A stretch of DNA of 64,000 bases from Cryobacterium mannosilyticum. Lineage in GTDB: Bacteria; Actinomycetota; Actinomycetes; Actinomycetales; Microbacteriaceae. The DNA lies in NCBI RefSeq assembly GCF_004402705.1, contig NZ_SOFM01000043.1, forward strand, positions 76,301-140,300. The letters are read 5' to 3'. The position numbers and the translations under genes are program-made. Below, piece after piece: positions 8,550 through 17,601 of the stretch (positions are counted from its first letter, which is position 1; every line of letters begins with the position of its first letter). The notes beneath the pieces were generated by a model. That model ran no database searches. It was not told the origin of the DNA and saw nothing but the letters and a program-made list of their open reading frames with translations.

Positions 8550-9448
8550 CGAGTGGCCCGGCGTTCGGCGATTCGAGATCGAATCGCCAGGCCGGCGCTG
8601 AGCACCACTCGGACAGGCAACAAAAGCGGGCCCGCATACTTACGCGATAGGAACCGACGAGCGCTCACGTGATGTGCCCGCACCATTCGGGCGGAGTCGC
8701 CGTCGGTGGAATGGGCGCCAGTGTGCACAACGACGGCGGACGGTTCGTACACGCTCCGGAGGCCAAGTTTGCCGATTCTGTACCCTAGGTCGACGTCCTC
8801 GAAGTACATGAAGTACCCCTCGTCGAAACCGGCCAAATCATCAAGAACCCGGCGTCGGACAGCTAAAAAGGCACCGGACAGCCAACCGGCATCACGACGT
8901 GAGGTCGGAATATTGCTTTCTCTCCGATAGCGCCGAGACCAGGGATTAGTGGGCCAAACGTCCGCGAAGAGCGCATGGCCGACTCCCGTCGTGAGTGACG
9001 GAATTGTGCGCGCCGAGGGATACACCTCGCCATCAGCGGAGAGGATCCGCGGGCCAACGGCAGCAATGGTTTCGTCGTCGCACACGCTGTTCAGGAGCAC
9101 ATCGATTGCGCCGGGGTTGACGGTCACGTCGGGATTGCTGATGACGACCCACTCAATCTCTGCAGGGAGGGCTCTGACAGCTGCGTTGATCGCTCCGCCG
9201 TAGCCACGATTCGATGGCAACGCCAAATAAATGGCACCGGCCTTCTTGGCCATCGCGGCGATCACGCTCGATTTGCCGAGTGGTTTGTTATCTGCGACGA
9301 CGATATGCAGTGGATTCACAGATGCCGTCATCAGGGACGACAGGAAGGGCCCGATCACATCGTCCGAGCCGTAACTCACGGTGACGACTGCCACGTGGGA
9401 GGCATCGAGAGCTGGGTTCAAGGGGGTGGCCACACGTTTCGCAAGCAT
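8546..9448 (-). CDS. wbbL: WbbL-type L-rhamnosyltransferase (GT2)
   Basis: 300 residues matching mycobacterial WbbL along its whole length: VVTVSYGSDDVIGPFLSS, ISNPDVTVNPGAID, YPSARTIPSL, WPTNPWSRRYRRE, GWLSGAFLAVRR and GYFMYFEDVDLGYRIGKLGL. WbbL transfers rhamnose from dTDP-L-rhamnose to decaprenyl-PP-GlcNAc, making the linker disaccharide that anchors cell-wall glycans to peptidoglycan. That chemistry is known from mycobacteria and is inferred here. It is a single minus-strand gene, divergent from the ABC exporter (54 bp). A TAGCCT -10-like hexamer lies 6 bp before the ATG with no ribosome site, which suggests a leaderless message. Confidence 0.88.
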   Translation of the reverse strand: MLAKRVATPLNPALDASHVAVVTVSYGSDDVIGPFLSSLMTASVNPLHIVVADNKPLGKSSVIAAMAKKAGAIYLALPSNRGYGGAINAAVRALPAEIEWVVISNPDVTVNPGAIDVLLNSVCDDETIAAVGPRILSADGEVYPSARTIPSLTTGVGHALFADVWPTNPWSRRYRRESNIPTSRRDAGWLSGAFLAVRRRVLDDLAGFDEGYFMYFEDVDLGYRIGKLGLRSVYEPSAVVVHTGAHSTDGDSARMVRAHHVSARRFLSRKYAGPLLLPVRVVLSAGLAIRSRIAERRATR

Positions 9449-9454
9449 AGTTCT

Positions 9455-9460
9455 AGGCTA
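9455..9460 (-). promoter_or_regulatory. -10-like element TAGCCT for leaderless wbbL
   Basis: On the minus strand TAGCCT is followed by 6 bp and then the wbbL ATG (9448). No Shine-Dalgarno sequence lies between, so transcription probably starts at or next to the ATG. Confidence 0.5.
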
Positions 9461-9502
9461 GATTAGTCTGCGGCCATCCAATCGGCCGCTCAGTGAGGTT
9501 AC

Positions 9503-10339
9503 ATGCGATACCTGAATGAAGTTCTCGCTTCTCGAGAACTTCTGGCAAATCTCACCCTGCGTGAGATCCGAGGCCAGTACAAACGCACTATTTTTGGGCA
9601 GCTTTGGTCCTTGGCTAATCCGCTTGCGTCGATGCTGGTTTACACGATTGTGTTCGCGTTCATCCTTCGAGTTAAACCTGAAGCCGGTGACCCGAGCGGA
9701 CTCGACGTCTTTGCCGTTTGGCTCCTCTGCGGGCTACTACCGTGGTCCTTCTTCTCAAACGTCGTGCAACAAGGCATGGGCTCGATCATCGGGAACGCCG
9801 GTCTCGTGCAGAAGGTCTACTTCACCCGGATTGTCCTCCCGCTGTCAAAAGTGGGCTCTGTCGGCTACAACTGGCTGTTCGAGATGGGCGTGCTCGTCGT
9901 GGTTCTGGCTCTGAGCGGTTCCTTTATCTGGCCCTGGATTCCGCTCACCCTCGTCATGATGGTGCTGCTGGCAATCTTCGCGGCCGGGCTCTCACTCATG
10001 CTCGCCGTGGCGAATGTGCACTTCAGGGACACTCAGTACTTCGTGTCAATTCTCATGCAGATCTGGATGTACCTGACCCCCATCATCTATCCGATCAGTC
10101 TCGTAGAAGTGCAATCGAAAGCTCATGGCGGCCTCTTTGGCACTCAAATTACCTTGCTCGACGTCTATCAGATCAACCCTCTTGAACGATTCGTCTCCGT
10201 GTTCAGACAGATAATGTACGACAATCGGTTGCCCGACCTGCAAGATGTGCTCCTGGCCGCCATTTGGGCATTTGGGGCATTCGTCGTTGGTGTCTGGGTG
10301 TTCCGACGGAGCGAGAAGGGTCTGGCTGAAGCGCTATGA
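9503..10339 (+). CDS. Polysaccharide ABC exporter permease (Wzm-like, ABC-2)
   Basis: 278 residues with six hydrophobic segments and an N-terminal amphipathic stretch, RELLANLTLREIRGQYKRTI, characteristic of Wzm/RfbD/TagG-type ABC-2 permeases. The segment between helices, FSNVVQQGMGSIIGNAGLVQKVYFPR-like here with YFTR, is also conserved in the family. With the ATPase encoded next door (ATGA overlap), it would flip or export undecaprenyl-linked glycan across the membrane. This is the ABC-dependent export route. It diverges from wbbL and is probably transcribed together with wzt and the GT2-GT4 fusion. Confidence 0.92.
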   Translation: MRYLNEVLASRELLANLTLREIRGQYKRTIFGQLWSLANPLASMLVYTIVFAFILRVKPEAGDPSGLDVFAVWLLCGLLPWSFFSNVVQQGMGSIIGNAGLVQKVYFTRIVLPLSKVGSVGYNWLFEMGVLVVVLALSGSFIWPWIPLTLVMMVLLAIFAAGLSLMLAVANVHFRDTQYFVSILMQIWMYLTPIIYPISLVEVQSKAHGGLFGTQITLLDVYQINPLERFVSVFRQIMYDNRLPDLQDVLLAAIWAFGAFVVGVWVFRRSEKGLAEAL

Positions 10340-11082
10340 ATGAAATCGCAGTCAATGTTGAGCATGTCAGCAAGAAATTTCGGCTTTACCACGAGCGTAA
10401 CCAGTCGATCAAGTCGGCGATCATGCGTGGCCGCCGTTCCGTGCATGAGGACTTCTGGGCGCTCAAAGATGTGACTTTTGACGTGCCCACAGGGTCCACT
10501 TTTGGACTCATCGGCAGCAATGGTTCTGGAAAGTCCACTCTGCTGAAGTGCTTGGCAAAGATCTACTATCCGGAAAAGGGGACGATCGGCTACCGGGGCC
10601 GGATTGCCGCACTGCTGGAGGTAGGTTCAGGGTTCCACCCGGAGTTGTCCGGTCGCGAGAATGTGTTCTTGAACGGTTCGATTCTTGGGATGTCAAAGAA
10701 GGAAATCACCCGCAAGTTCGACGAGATCGTGGACTTCTCCGGTGTTGAACAGTTCATCGACCAGCCTGTCAAAAACTACTCGTCTGGCATGTACGTGCGC
10801 CTTGGCTTCGCGATCGCCATCAATGTCGACCCGGACGTGCTCGTTGTCGACGAAGTGCTTTCCGTCGGTGACGCCGACTTCCAGGACAAGTGTCGTCAGA
10901 AATTTGTGGACTTCAAGAACGCTGGCAAGACTGTCGTGCTGGTCAGCCACTCCATGAGCCAGGTGCAGGACATGTGTGACCACGCGGCCTGGTTGCGCCA
11001 TGGCGAGCTCGTCATGAGGGGCGACGCGAAACCGACGATCCAGGCATATCTGGATTCGCTTCAGAGCGGTGCGCGGGAATAG
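10336..11082 (+). CDS. Polysaccharide ABC exporter ATPase (Wzt-like)
   Basis: 248 residues. Walker A GSNGSGKST (about 60-68), Q-loop region, signature YSSGMYVRLGFA near residue 148, Walker B VLVVDEVLSVGD, and switch His in VLVSHSMSQ. The YSSGMYVRL form of the signature is specific to Wzt/TagH-type exporters. The protein stops shortly after the ATPase core, so it lacks the C-terminal carbohydrate-binding domain that reads O-antigen caps in some Wzt proteins; export is therefore unlikely to depend on such a cap. Start overlaps the permease stop (ATGA); the next gene starts 3 bp after its stop. Confidence 0.93.
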   Translation: MNEIAVNVEHVSKKFRLYHERNQSIKSAIMRGRRSVHEDFWALKDVTFDVPTGSTFGLIGSNGSGKSTLLKCLAKIYYPEKGTIGYRGRIAALLEVGSGFHPELSGRENVFLNGSILGMSKKEITRKFDEIVDFSGVEQFIDQPVKNYSSGMYVRLGFAIAINVDPDVLVVDEVLSVGDADFQDKCRQKFVDFKNAGKTVVLVSHSMSQVQDMCDHAAWLRHGELVMRGDAKPTIQAYLDSLQSGARE

Positions 11083-11085
11083 CGT

Positions 11086-13662
11086 GTGGCTTCCCTCTCA
11101 AACGTCAAGAATTTAGGGTCTGTGATGGGCCGGAAAATGCGAGGTATTTCTATGAAGAAGCGGCGTTCAGGTGTGGTGTCGGTCGTGCTGGTCAATTTCC
11201 GGGGAACGGAAGACACACTCGAGTGCATCGAGGGCCTATTCGGTCTCAACTGGTCAAACGATCTCCTCGAGATCGTTGTCGTTGAAAACGGCTCGGGTGA
11301 CGACAGCCTCGAGAAGCTGCAGACCTTGGCCGACCGAGTGACGATTGTCGAGTCGAAGGAAAACCTTGGTTTCACCGGAGGCTGTAACCTAGGGGTTCAA
11401 AAGTCGACAGGCGAATACATCGCCTTCTTGAACAACGATGCCAAGCCGCATCCCGACTGGATCAAGGAGGCGGTTGCGACCTTCGCAACGGGCACTGACA
11501 TCGGTGCGGTGGCGAGCAAGGTGCTCGACTGGGACGGCGTCAATGTCGATTTCGTCGATGCGTCGGTGACCTGGTACGGCATGGGTTACAAGCCGCACGC
11601 CGGTGAGAAGGACCGCGGCGCCTGGGACGAGGAGAAGGACGTTCTCTTCGGAACAGGCGCGGCGATGTTCATCAAGGCCACCGTCTTCGATGAGCTGGGC
11701 GGCTTCGACGACAACTTCTTCATGTTTTATGACGATGTCGATCTTGGCTGGCGCCTCAACCTACTCGGCTACCGGTTCCGGTTCCAGCCCAAGTCCCTTG
11801 CCTTCCACAAACACCACGCTTCGATGAACAAGTTCGGCAACTTCCGCGAGGAATACCTCCTCGAACGCAACGCGCTGTACTCGCTCTACAAGAATCTGGA
11901 TGACGAATCCCTCGCCCGCGTATTCCCCGGAGCTCTTCTGCTCGCAACACGGCGTGCCATCGGGCGGGGCAAGCTTGACTCAACGTCGCTCGACCTGCGC
12001 GTTCCTGGTGATGACAGCGACCCCACCATGCCGGTGCCCAAATCGACGATGGCGGGCGTCTTCGCCATCGACCAACTCGTAGAACAGCTGCCGCAGATGG
12101 CGTCGGCCCGGGCCAAGGTCCAGGCGACCCGAGTGCGGAGCGATCGCGAAATGTCACTCTTGTTCGGCAACATCGATGAACCGGCCTACCCCATCGAGAG
12201 CTACCTACGCGGCTACGAGAAGATTGTCGAGAGCCTTGATGTTCTCGCTGCATCCGCTCGCCGGCGCATCCTGGTCATCACTGGTGACTCCGTCGGCAAG
12301 AAGATGGCGGGGCCGGCAATTAGGGCGTGGAATATCGCGAAATTGCTCTCTTCCGAGCACGATGTGCGGCTGCTGAGCATGACGCACGCCGAATCGCTGG
12401 ATGACTCCTTTGAAGTCGGGGTAATCTCGCACCACCGGCCGAGTTCCGCGATCGCCCATGAACGCTGGGCGGACATCATCATCGTGCAGGGTCACGCGCT
12501 GGCACTGTTTCCCAGTCTTGAGAACTCGAAGAAAATCATCGTGGTCGACGTGTACGATCCCCTTCACCTTGAGCAGTTGGAACAAGGGCGAGGAAAGATC
12601 CTCGAACTCTGGAACAAGCAGGTCAACGACGCAACAGATGCCCTCAATCACCAGCTTCTCCTCGGAGACTTCTTCCTGTGTGCCAGCGAGCGCCAGCGTC
12701 ACTTCTGGCTGGGCCAACTTGCAGGGTTGGGGCGAATCAACGCCTACACCTATTCCCGGGACAGTGAGCTTGATTCTTTGATCGCGATCGCTCCGTTCGG
12801 TATCTCTGGCACCGATCCGGTGAAGAGCCAACCGGCGATTCGCGGAGTGGTCCCAGGCATTGGGGCTGACGACAAGATCATCATCTGGGGCGGTGGCATC
12901 TACAACTGGTTCGACCCGGGTGTGCTCATCCGCGCCGTAGCCGAGGTCTCGGTGACACACCCAGACGTTCGTCTTTTCTTCATGGGCGTCAAGCATCCGA
13001 ATCCTGATGTCCCCGAAATGGAAGTTGTCTCGGAAGCTCGCGTGCTTGCAGAGCAACTCGGAATGACCAACAAGCACGTGTTCTTCAACGAGTCATGGGT
13101 TCCCTTCGACGACCGTCAAAACTACCTGCTTGAGGCCGACCTCGGCGTCTCGACTCATTTCCAGCACGTTGAGACGACATTCTCTTTCCGCACGCGCATT
13201 CTTGACTACCTCTGGGCAGGTCTGCCGATTGTGACCACGGAGGGTGACTCCTTCGGCGACTTGGTAGAGAAGGAGAACCTCGGGGCGTCGATTCCCGAGC
13301 GAGATCAGGGAGCACTCGTTGCCGCGCTGGAGAAACTCCTGTACGACCCGATCGCACGTGATGCCGCTCGCGCGAATGTGCAAAGAGTTCGTGAGGAGTT
13401 CCTCTGGGAGCGGGTGCTCGCTCCTCTGGTCGAATTTTGCCGCAAGCCGCTCTTCGCAGCGGATAAGAAATTGGCGCGAGCAGGTGGTCACTCCGGTGTC
13501 GTCGGGCGAGGGAAGTCAACCGAAACTGTGCGTCGAAGCTCGCATACCGGCATCCGTCGGGACATGGATCGGGCTGCGTACTACTTTCGACAGGGCGGCG
13601 CGGGGGCTGTGGTCGAGCGGTTCCAAGCCCGTCAGGAGCGCAAGCGCGACGCAAAATTGTAA
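11086..13662 (+). CDS. Bifunctional GT2-GT4 glycosyltransferase fusion
   Basis: 858 residues from GTG 11086; ATG 11125 is a possible alternative. Residues about 28-270 are a GT2 domain (VVSVVLVNFRGTEDTLECI, VVVENGSGDDS, FLNNDAKPHPDW, FMFYDDVDLGWRLNLLGYRF). Residues about 390-800 are a GT-B/GT4-like domain (ILVITGDSVGKKMAGPAIRA, then IIWGGGIYNWFDPGVLIRAV, VFFNESWVPFDDRQNYLLEA, and FRTRILDYLWAGLPIVTTEG). The two domains may add successive sugars. The C-terminal 60 residues are basic and probably disordered. Third gene of the ABC exporter operon, 3 bp after wzt, so the transferase may hand product directly to the exporter. Confidence 0.88.
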   Translation: MASLSNVKNLGSVMGRKMRGISMKKRRSGVVSVVLVNFRGTEDTLECIEGLFGLNWSNDLLEIVVVENGSGDDSLEKLQTLADRVTIVESKENLGFTGGCNLGVQKSTGEYIAFLNNDAKPHPDWIKEAVATFATGTDIGAVASKVLDWDGVNVDFVDASVTWYGMGYKPHAGEKDRGAWDEEKDVLFGTGAAMFIKATVFDELGGFDDNFFMFYDDVDLGWRLNLLGYRFRFQPKSLAFHKHHASMNKFGNFREEYLLERNALYSLYKNLDDESLARVFPGALLLATRRAIGRGKLDSTSLDLRVPGDDSDPTMPVPKSTMAGVFAIDQLVEQLPQMASARAKVQATRVRSDREMSLLFGNIDEPAYPIESYLRGYEKIVESLDVLAASARRRILVITGDSVGKKMAGPAIRAWNIAKLLSSEHDVRLLSMTHAESLDDSFEVGVISHHRPSSAIAHERWADIIIVQGHALALFPSLENSKKIIVVDVYDPLHLEQLEQGRGKILELWNKQVNDATDALNHQLLLGDFFLCASERQRHFWLGQLAGLGRINAYTYSRDSELDSLIAIAPFGISGTDPVKSQPAIRGVVPGIGADDKIIIWGGGIYNWFDPGVLIRAVAEVSVTHPDVRLFFMGVKHPNPDVPEMEVVSEARVLAEQLGMTNKHVFFNESWVPFDDRQNYLLEADLGVSTHFQHVETTFSFRTRILDYLWAGLPIVTTEGDSFGDLVEKENLGASIPERDQGALVAALEKLLYDPIARDAARANVQRVREEFLWERVLAPLVEFCRKPLFAADKKLARAGGHSGVVGRGKSTETVRRSSHTGIRRDMDRAAYYFRQGGAGAVVERFQARQERKRDAKL

Positions 13663-13798
13663 GAACCCGCGTGGGAGTCGGCCTGAGAAGAATCGTTCAG
13701 TCCTGAACAACTCGCGGAGCGCGAATGGGCGTACGTAACGTGAAACAGCATAGTCTTCATAGTGTTGCGCCGATCGGGGCAAAAGTGGGGATCACGTA

Positions 13799-15892
13799 AT
13801 GCAGAGAAGTGCTGTCCGATTCTGGGCAATTTTGGCTATTGGGACGATGCTGGCAACGGCATCGACCGTGTCGGCGCCGCAGGCGTCCCAGGCGCTGTCC
13901 GGGTCCGGGTTCGACCCCGGTTACATCATCTCTGACCAGCGATTCTTCGACAAAGGGTCAATGACGGAGAACCAGATCCAGGACTTCTTGACCAGCAAGG
14001 TCACGAACTGTGCCGGCGGGTATACCTGTCTGAAGGACTATCGGGTGTCGACCTACACGCGAGCGGCCGTAGAGCCCGGCCACTGCTCCGAATATACCGG
14101 TGGGGCAAATGAGCTGGCGAGCCGAATCCTCTACAAGGCTGCTCAAGCATGTGGGATTAACCCCCAGACCCTGCTGGTGCTGCTGCAAAAGGAAACTGGC
14201 CTAATCACGGACACAAGCCCGACCGACGGAACCTACAGGAAAGCGATGGGTTACGGATGCCCAGACACGAGCGACTGCGATTCGGCGTTCTATGGTCTGT
14301 ACAACCAGATTTATCGGGCAGCATGGCAGTTCCGGCAGTACACCAATCATCCTGCACGGCAATATCGGATCGGCAATGTCGCAGTCGGGTACCATCCGAA
14401 CGCTGCGTGTGGGGCCACGACTGTCAACATTCAAAATCAAGCAACCGCGAACCTATACAACTACACGCCATACCAGCCAAACGCCGCGGCGCTGGGCAAT
14501 CTGAACGGCACCGGCGATTCCTGCTCGTCATACGGGAACCGAAACTTTTGGGTCTATTTCACCAATTGGTTCGGTTCGACCACGGGGCCCGTCAATCCGA
14601 TAGGGAACGTTGAATTCGTTTCGGCTTCTCCCGGGAAGTTCCGCATAACTGGTTGGGCGCTGGATCCAGACTCCTCGGCATCACTCGACGTCCATGTCTA
14701 TGTGGGCGCGGCAGGACAGGCATTCACCGCGAATCTGGAGCGCAGCGATGTTGGCGCCACCTACCCGGCGCTGGGATCCAAGCACGGCTTTGACGTGACA
14801 GTCCCCGCCAACGCCGTTGGCGCCAACAACGTCTGTGTTTACGCTCTGAACAAGGGCCCAGGTGTTAACGTCCTCCTCGGTTGCTACTCAGTCGCATCCA
14901 TGAGCGGCCCACCAATAGGGGCTCTGGACAACGCGTCAGTCGTGACCGGCGGGATCCGTGTCTCCGGCTGGGCGATTGATCCGGATTCAGCTGATCCGGC
15001 AACCGTGCACCTCTACGTCGACAACATCGGTAAGGCGGTCGTCGCAAGTACTGCGCGATCCGATATTGCCGGCGTATTCCCCCAATACGGCGCCGCACAC
15101 GGTTTCGATGAAACGCTCGCGGCGGCTCCCGGGTCGCACTCAGTGTGCGCATACGGGATTAATGTGGGAATTGGCACGACAACAGTTCTCGGCTGCAAGA
15201 CCGTCGTTGTGCCGGGAGCTCAACCGGTTATGACGGAGCAGGGCAGGGCGCCAATCGGAAATCTAGAGTCAACTTCGCCCTCTGCGGACGGGATTTCGGT
15301 GTCCGGTTGGGCACTTGATCCGGACACAGCATCCTCGACTTCAGTTCACGTCTACGTCGACTCCGTCGGGGTTGCATTTGCCGCGAACAAAGAGAGGGCT
15401 GACATTGCTGCGGCATTCCCGGGTTATGGCTCCGCCCACGGATACACAGAAAAAGTGTCCGCCACTCCTGGTTCCCATCGCGTTTGCGTGTACGGAATAA
15501 ACACGGGCCCAGGTGGACATACCGTGCTGGGCTGCAATGACGTAGTTGTCCCGGGGGGTTCCCCCACTGTGACAGAGCAGGGGCGAGTGCCGATTGGGAA
15601 CCTGGAGTCAGTTTCTGCCGGGCCTGGCGGAATCGTTGTGTCGGGATGGGCCTTGGATCCCGACACGACGTCTTCGGTCTCAGTTCATGTCTATGTTGAC
15701 TCTTCAGGTGTCGCACTGAACGCCGATCGCCCTCGGGCCGATGTTGCGGCCGCCTATTCCGCGTACGGTGAGGCCCACGGATTCACATCGCCAATTGCGG
15801 CAGCTCCTGGGACCCACCAAGTGTGCGCGTACGGAATCAACACGGGGCCGGGCGGTCCGAGCCTACTCGGGTGTAAGAGTATTACGATCTAG
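13799..15892 (+). CDS. Secreted protein: lysozyme-like N-domain plus four ~100-residue GW repeats
   Basis: 697 residues. A Sec signal peptide (about 1-32, ending SAPQASQA) is followed by a domain (about 35-262) with paired Cys and the segment NPQTLLVLLQKETGLITD, which resembles lysozyme/transglycosylase-like catalytic folds; hydrolytic activity is only a suggestion. Four repeats follow (from about residues 265, 375, 480 and 593), each running PIGN-E-x-x-S, GWALDPD, VHVYVD, R-x-D, GAAHGF-like, VCAYGIN-G-G and LGC. The last repeats are joined by linkers ending TEQGR-x-PIGN. Similar repeats occur in exported actinobacterial proteins. It stands alone after the exporter operon, with a GGGGA ribosome site before ATG 13799. 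Likely wall-associated. Confidence 0.75.
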   Translation: MQRSAVRFWAILAIGTMLATASTVSAPQASQALSGSGFDPGYIISDQRFFDKGSMTENQIQDFLTSKVTNCAGGYTCLKDYRVSTYTRAAVEPGHCSEYTGGANELASRILYKAAQACGINPQTLLVLLQKETGLITDTSPTDGTYRKAMGYGCPDTSDCDSAFYGLYNQIYRAAWQFRQYTNHPARQYRIGNVAVGYHPNAACGATTVNIQNQATANLYNYTPYQPNAAALGNLNGTGDSCSSYGNRNFWVYFTNWFGSTTGPVNPIGNVEFVSASPGKFRITGWALDPDSSASLDVHVYVGAAGQAFTANLERSDVGATYPALGSKHGFDVTVPANAVGANNVCVYALNKGPGVNVLLGCYSVASMSGPPIGALDNASVVTGGIRVSGWAIDPDSADPATVHLYVDNIGKAVVASTARSDIAGVFPQYGAAHGFDETLAAAPGSHSVCAYGINVGIGTTTVLGCKTVVVPGAQPVMTEQGRAPIGNLESTSPSADGISVSGWALDPDTASSTSVHVYVDSVGVAFAANKERADIAAAFPGYGSAHGYTEKVSATPGSHRVCVYGINTGPGGHTVLGCNDVVVPGGSPTVTEQGRVPIGNLESVSAGPGGIVVSGWALDPDTTSSVSVHVYVDSSGVALNADRPRADVAAAYSAYGEAHGFTSPIAAAPGTHQVCAYGINTGPGGPSLLGCKSITI

Positions 15893-15932
15893 AGCGTCAT
15901 ACATCCCATAGCCAAATCGCGGATACGCAATC

Positions 15933-17552
15933 GTGCGACCGAATGGTCGACCAATGGTAGTTCGAGAAGAAACGAAACGGGATTCAGTGCATCGAGTTGT
16001 CTCTTCCTTGTCATCCGGTAAAGGCTTGACATTGCTCGTCAGCTGGGGTGCGATCTTCCTACTTTCGGCGGCATGGGCGATAACCTCCCCGCTCGGAGCG
16101 AGCCCAGACGAGCCGGCACACATAATCAAGGCAGCCGCAGTGGCGCGCGGCCAGCTCATTGGTGAACTGACAGACGCGCCCGCCGTGACCCAGGTCATGA
16201 TCCCCAAGGGCCTTTCTCAGGCAGGCTCCTGGCCCTGCTATGCGTTCGACAATTCGGTGGAAGCGAATTGCACCCCTGCCATCTCAAATGTTCCTCGTCT
16301 CGCGGCGGCCAATACCTCGGCCGGGTTGTATAACCCGACCTATTACGCCCTCGTTGGACTCCCATCCGTGCTGACCAACGACACCTCTCTCGCCGTGATG
16401 ACCATGCGCTTGACGAGCGCGTTGATTGCCTCGCTGTTCCTCGCAACCTCGTTTTGCGCTCTCTTGCGGCTTGGGAATCCCTTCATCACCGGGCTGGGCT
16501 TCCTATCAGCGCTCACTCCCATGGTGTTCTTTCTCAATGGTGCTGTCAATCCAAATTCACTTGAGATCGCAACCGGCGCCGCATTGCTCACCTCCTTGCT
16601 CGTGCTTGTTCGAGGCTCGACACAGCATGAGAGGCTCTGGCTCGTGGTGGTGGCAACGAGTGGAATCCTGATGGCGCAAGCCAGGGGTCTCTCTCCGCTA
16701 TGGATGGCTGTGATCGCTGCTTCTGTTCTGGTTTTCGCCAGCACGGCACGGCTGAAGGCGCTATTAACGCGTTGGGATGTGTGGGTAACTCTCGTACTTC
16801 TTGGCGCGGGCGTCGCCGCCGCTGGAGCGTGGATTCTGCGCACGGGCACACTTCAGAGCATGGGTGTGTTTCCCGGCGCGGGAAGCGTTGGGCCGGTCGA
16901 AGCCTTTGTCGAGATGCTTGTTGCACGATCGTTCGATCAAGGCACGGTTGGCGTTTTCGGCTGGCTTGATACGCCCGCACCGTCCTTCGCCTTTGCGCTT
17001 TGGTCTGCCCTGGGAATTGGTTCCGTTGTGCTGGCGCTGGCAGTGGCTCGCGGGCGCCGATTGGGCAGCATTACGGTAGCTCTGGCCGGGTTCATGCTTA
17101 TTCCTCCCATCGTCCAGGCAGCCTCTGTCAAAGCATCGGGATACATCTGGCAGGGGCGATACGCCCTTGTCGGCTACGTGGTGTTGGTGCTCATAGCGAG
17201 CATCGCCGTTGCATCGGACGGAGAAACGCCTCGGCAACAGGGATTGGCCGTCCGCGGGAGGATTGTAATCATTATCGGGGGATTGGTTTCAATCGGGCAA
17301 GTGTTCGCTCTTGCCACAGCGCTCAAGCGATATGGAGTCGGCGCGGACAGCAGCTGGCTCGACGCCCTCCGACAGACACCATTGTGGTCTCCTCCTGGGG
17401 GAGGGCTTGTCTGGCTTACCGTATCGTTATGCGCGATGGTGGTCATTGTGGTGCTATGGGGGATTTCGTCCCGTGGGGCGGCTGCGAGCCGACCGCCATC
17501 TGCGCCGGTGAGTGTGACAAGTTCGAACCCAAAAAGTGAATCATTGACTTAG
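15933..17552 (+). CDS. DUF2142 polytopic membrane protein
   Basis: About 539 residues from GTG 15933 (ATG 15954 is an alternative). About ten to twelve hydrophobic helices. The external loop after the first helix reads SPDEPAHIIKAAAVARGQL, and LYNPTYYALVGLPSVL follows, both typical of DUF2142, a family with the architecture of GT-C glycosyltransferases (acidic residue in the first loop, Asp-Glu here). It probably uses a polyprenyl-phosphate sugar to glycosylate an exported glycan outside the membrane; this is inferred from fold and context. A paralogue lies at 24710-26338. The C-terminal tail is Ser/Pro-rich. Confidence 0.8.
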   Translation: MRPNGRPMVVREETKRDSVHRVVSSLSSGKGLTLLVSWGAIFLLSAAWAITSPLGASPDEPAHIIKAAAVARGQLIGELTDAPAVTQVMIPKGLSQAGSWPCYAFDNSVEANCTPAISNVPRLAAANTSAGLYNPTYYALVGLPSVLTNDTSLAVMTMRLTSALIASLFLATSFCALLRLGNPFITGLGFLSALTPMVFFLNGAVNPNSLEIATGAALLTSLLVLVRGSTQHERLWLVVVATSGILMAQARGLSPLWMAVIAASVLVFASTARLKALLTRWDVWVTLVLLGAGVAAAGAWILRTGTLQSMGVFPGAGSVGPVEAFVEMLVARSFDQGTVGVFGWLDTPAPSFAFALWSALGIGSVVLALAVARGRRLGSITVALAGFMLIPPIVQAASVKASGYIWQGRYALVGYVVLVLIASIAVASDGETPRQQGLAVRGRIVIIIGGLVSIGQVFALATALKRYGVGADSSWLDALRQTPLWSPPGGGLVWLTVSLCAMVVIVVLWGISSRGAAASRPPSAPVSVTSSNPKSESLT

Positions 17553-17601
17553 CGTTGTTTCACCGGAATTTTTCTGTCCTCCTGATTGATTTGAGGTACT
17601 A

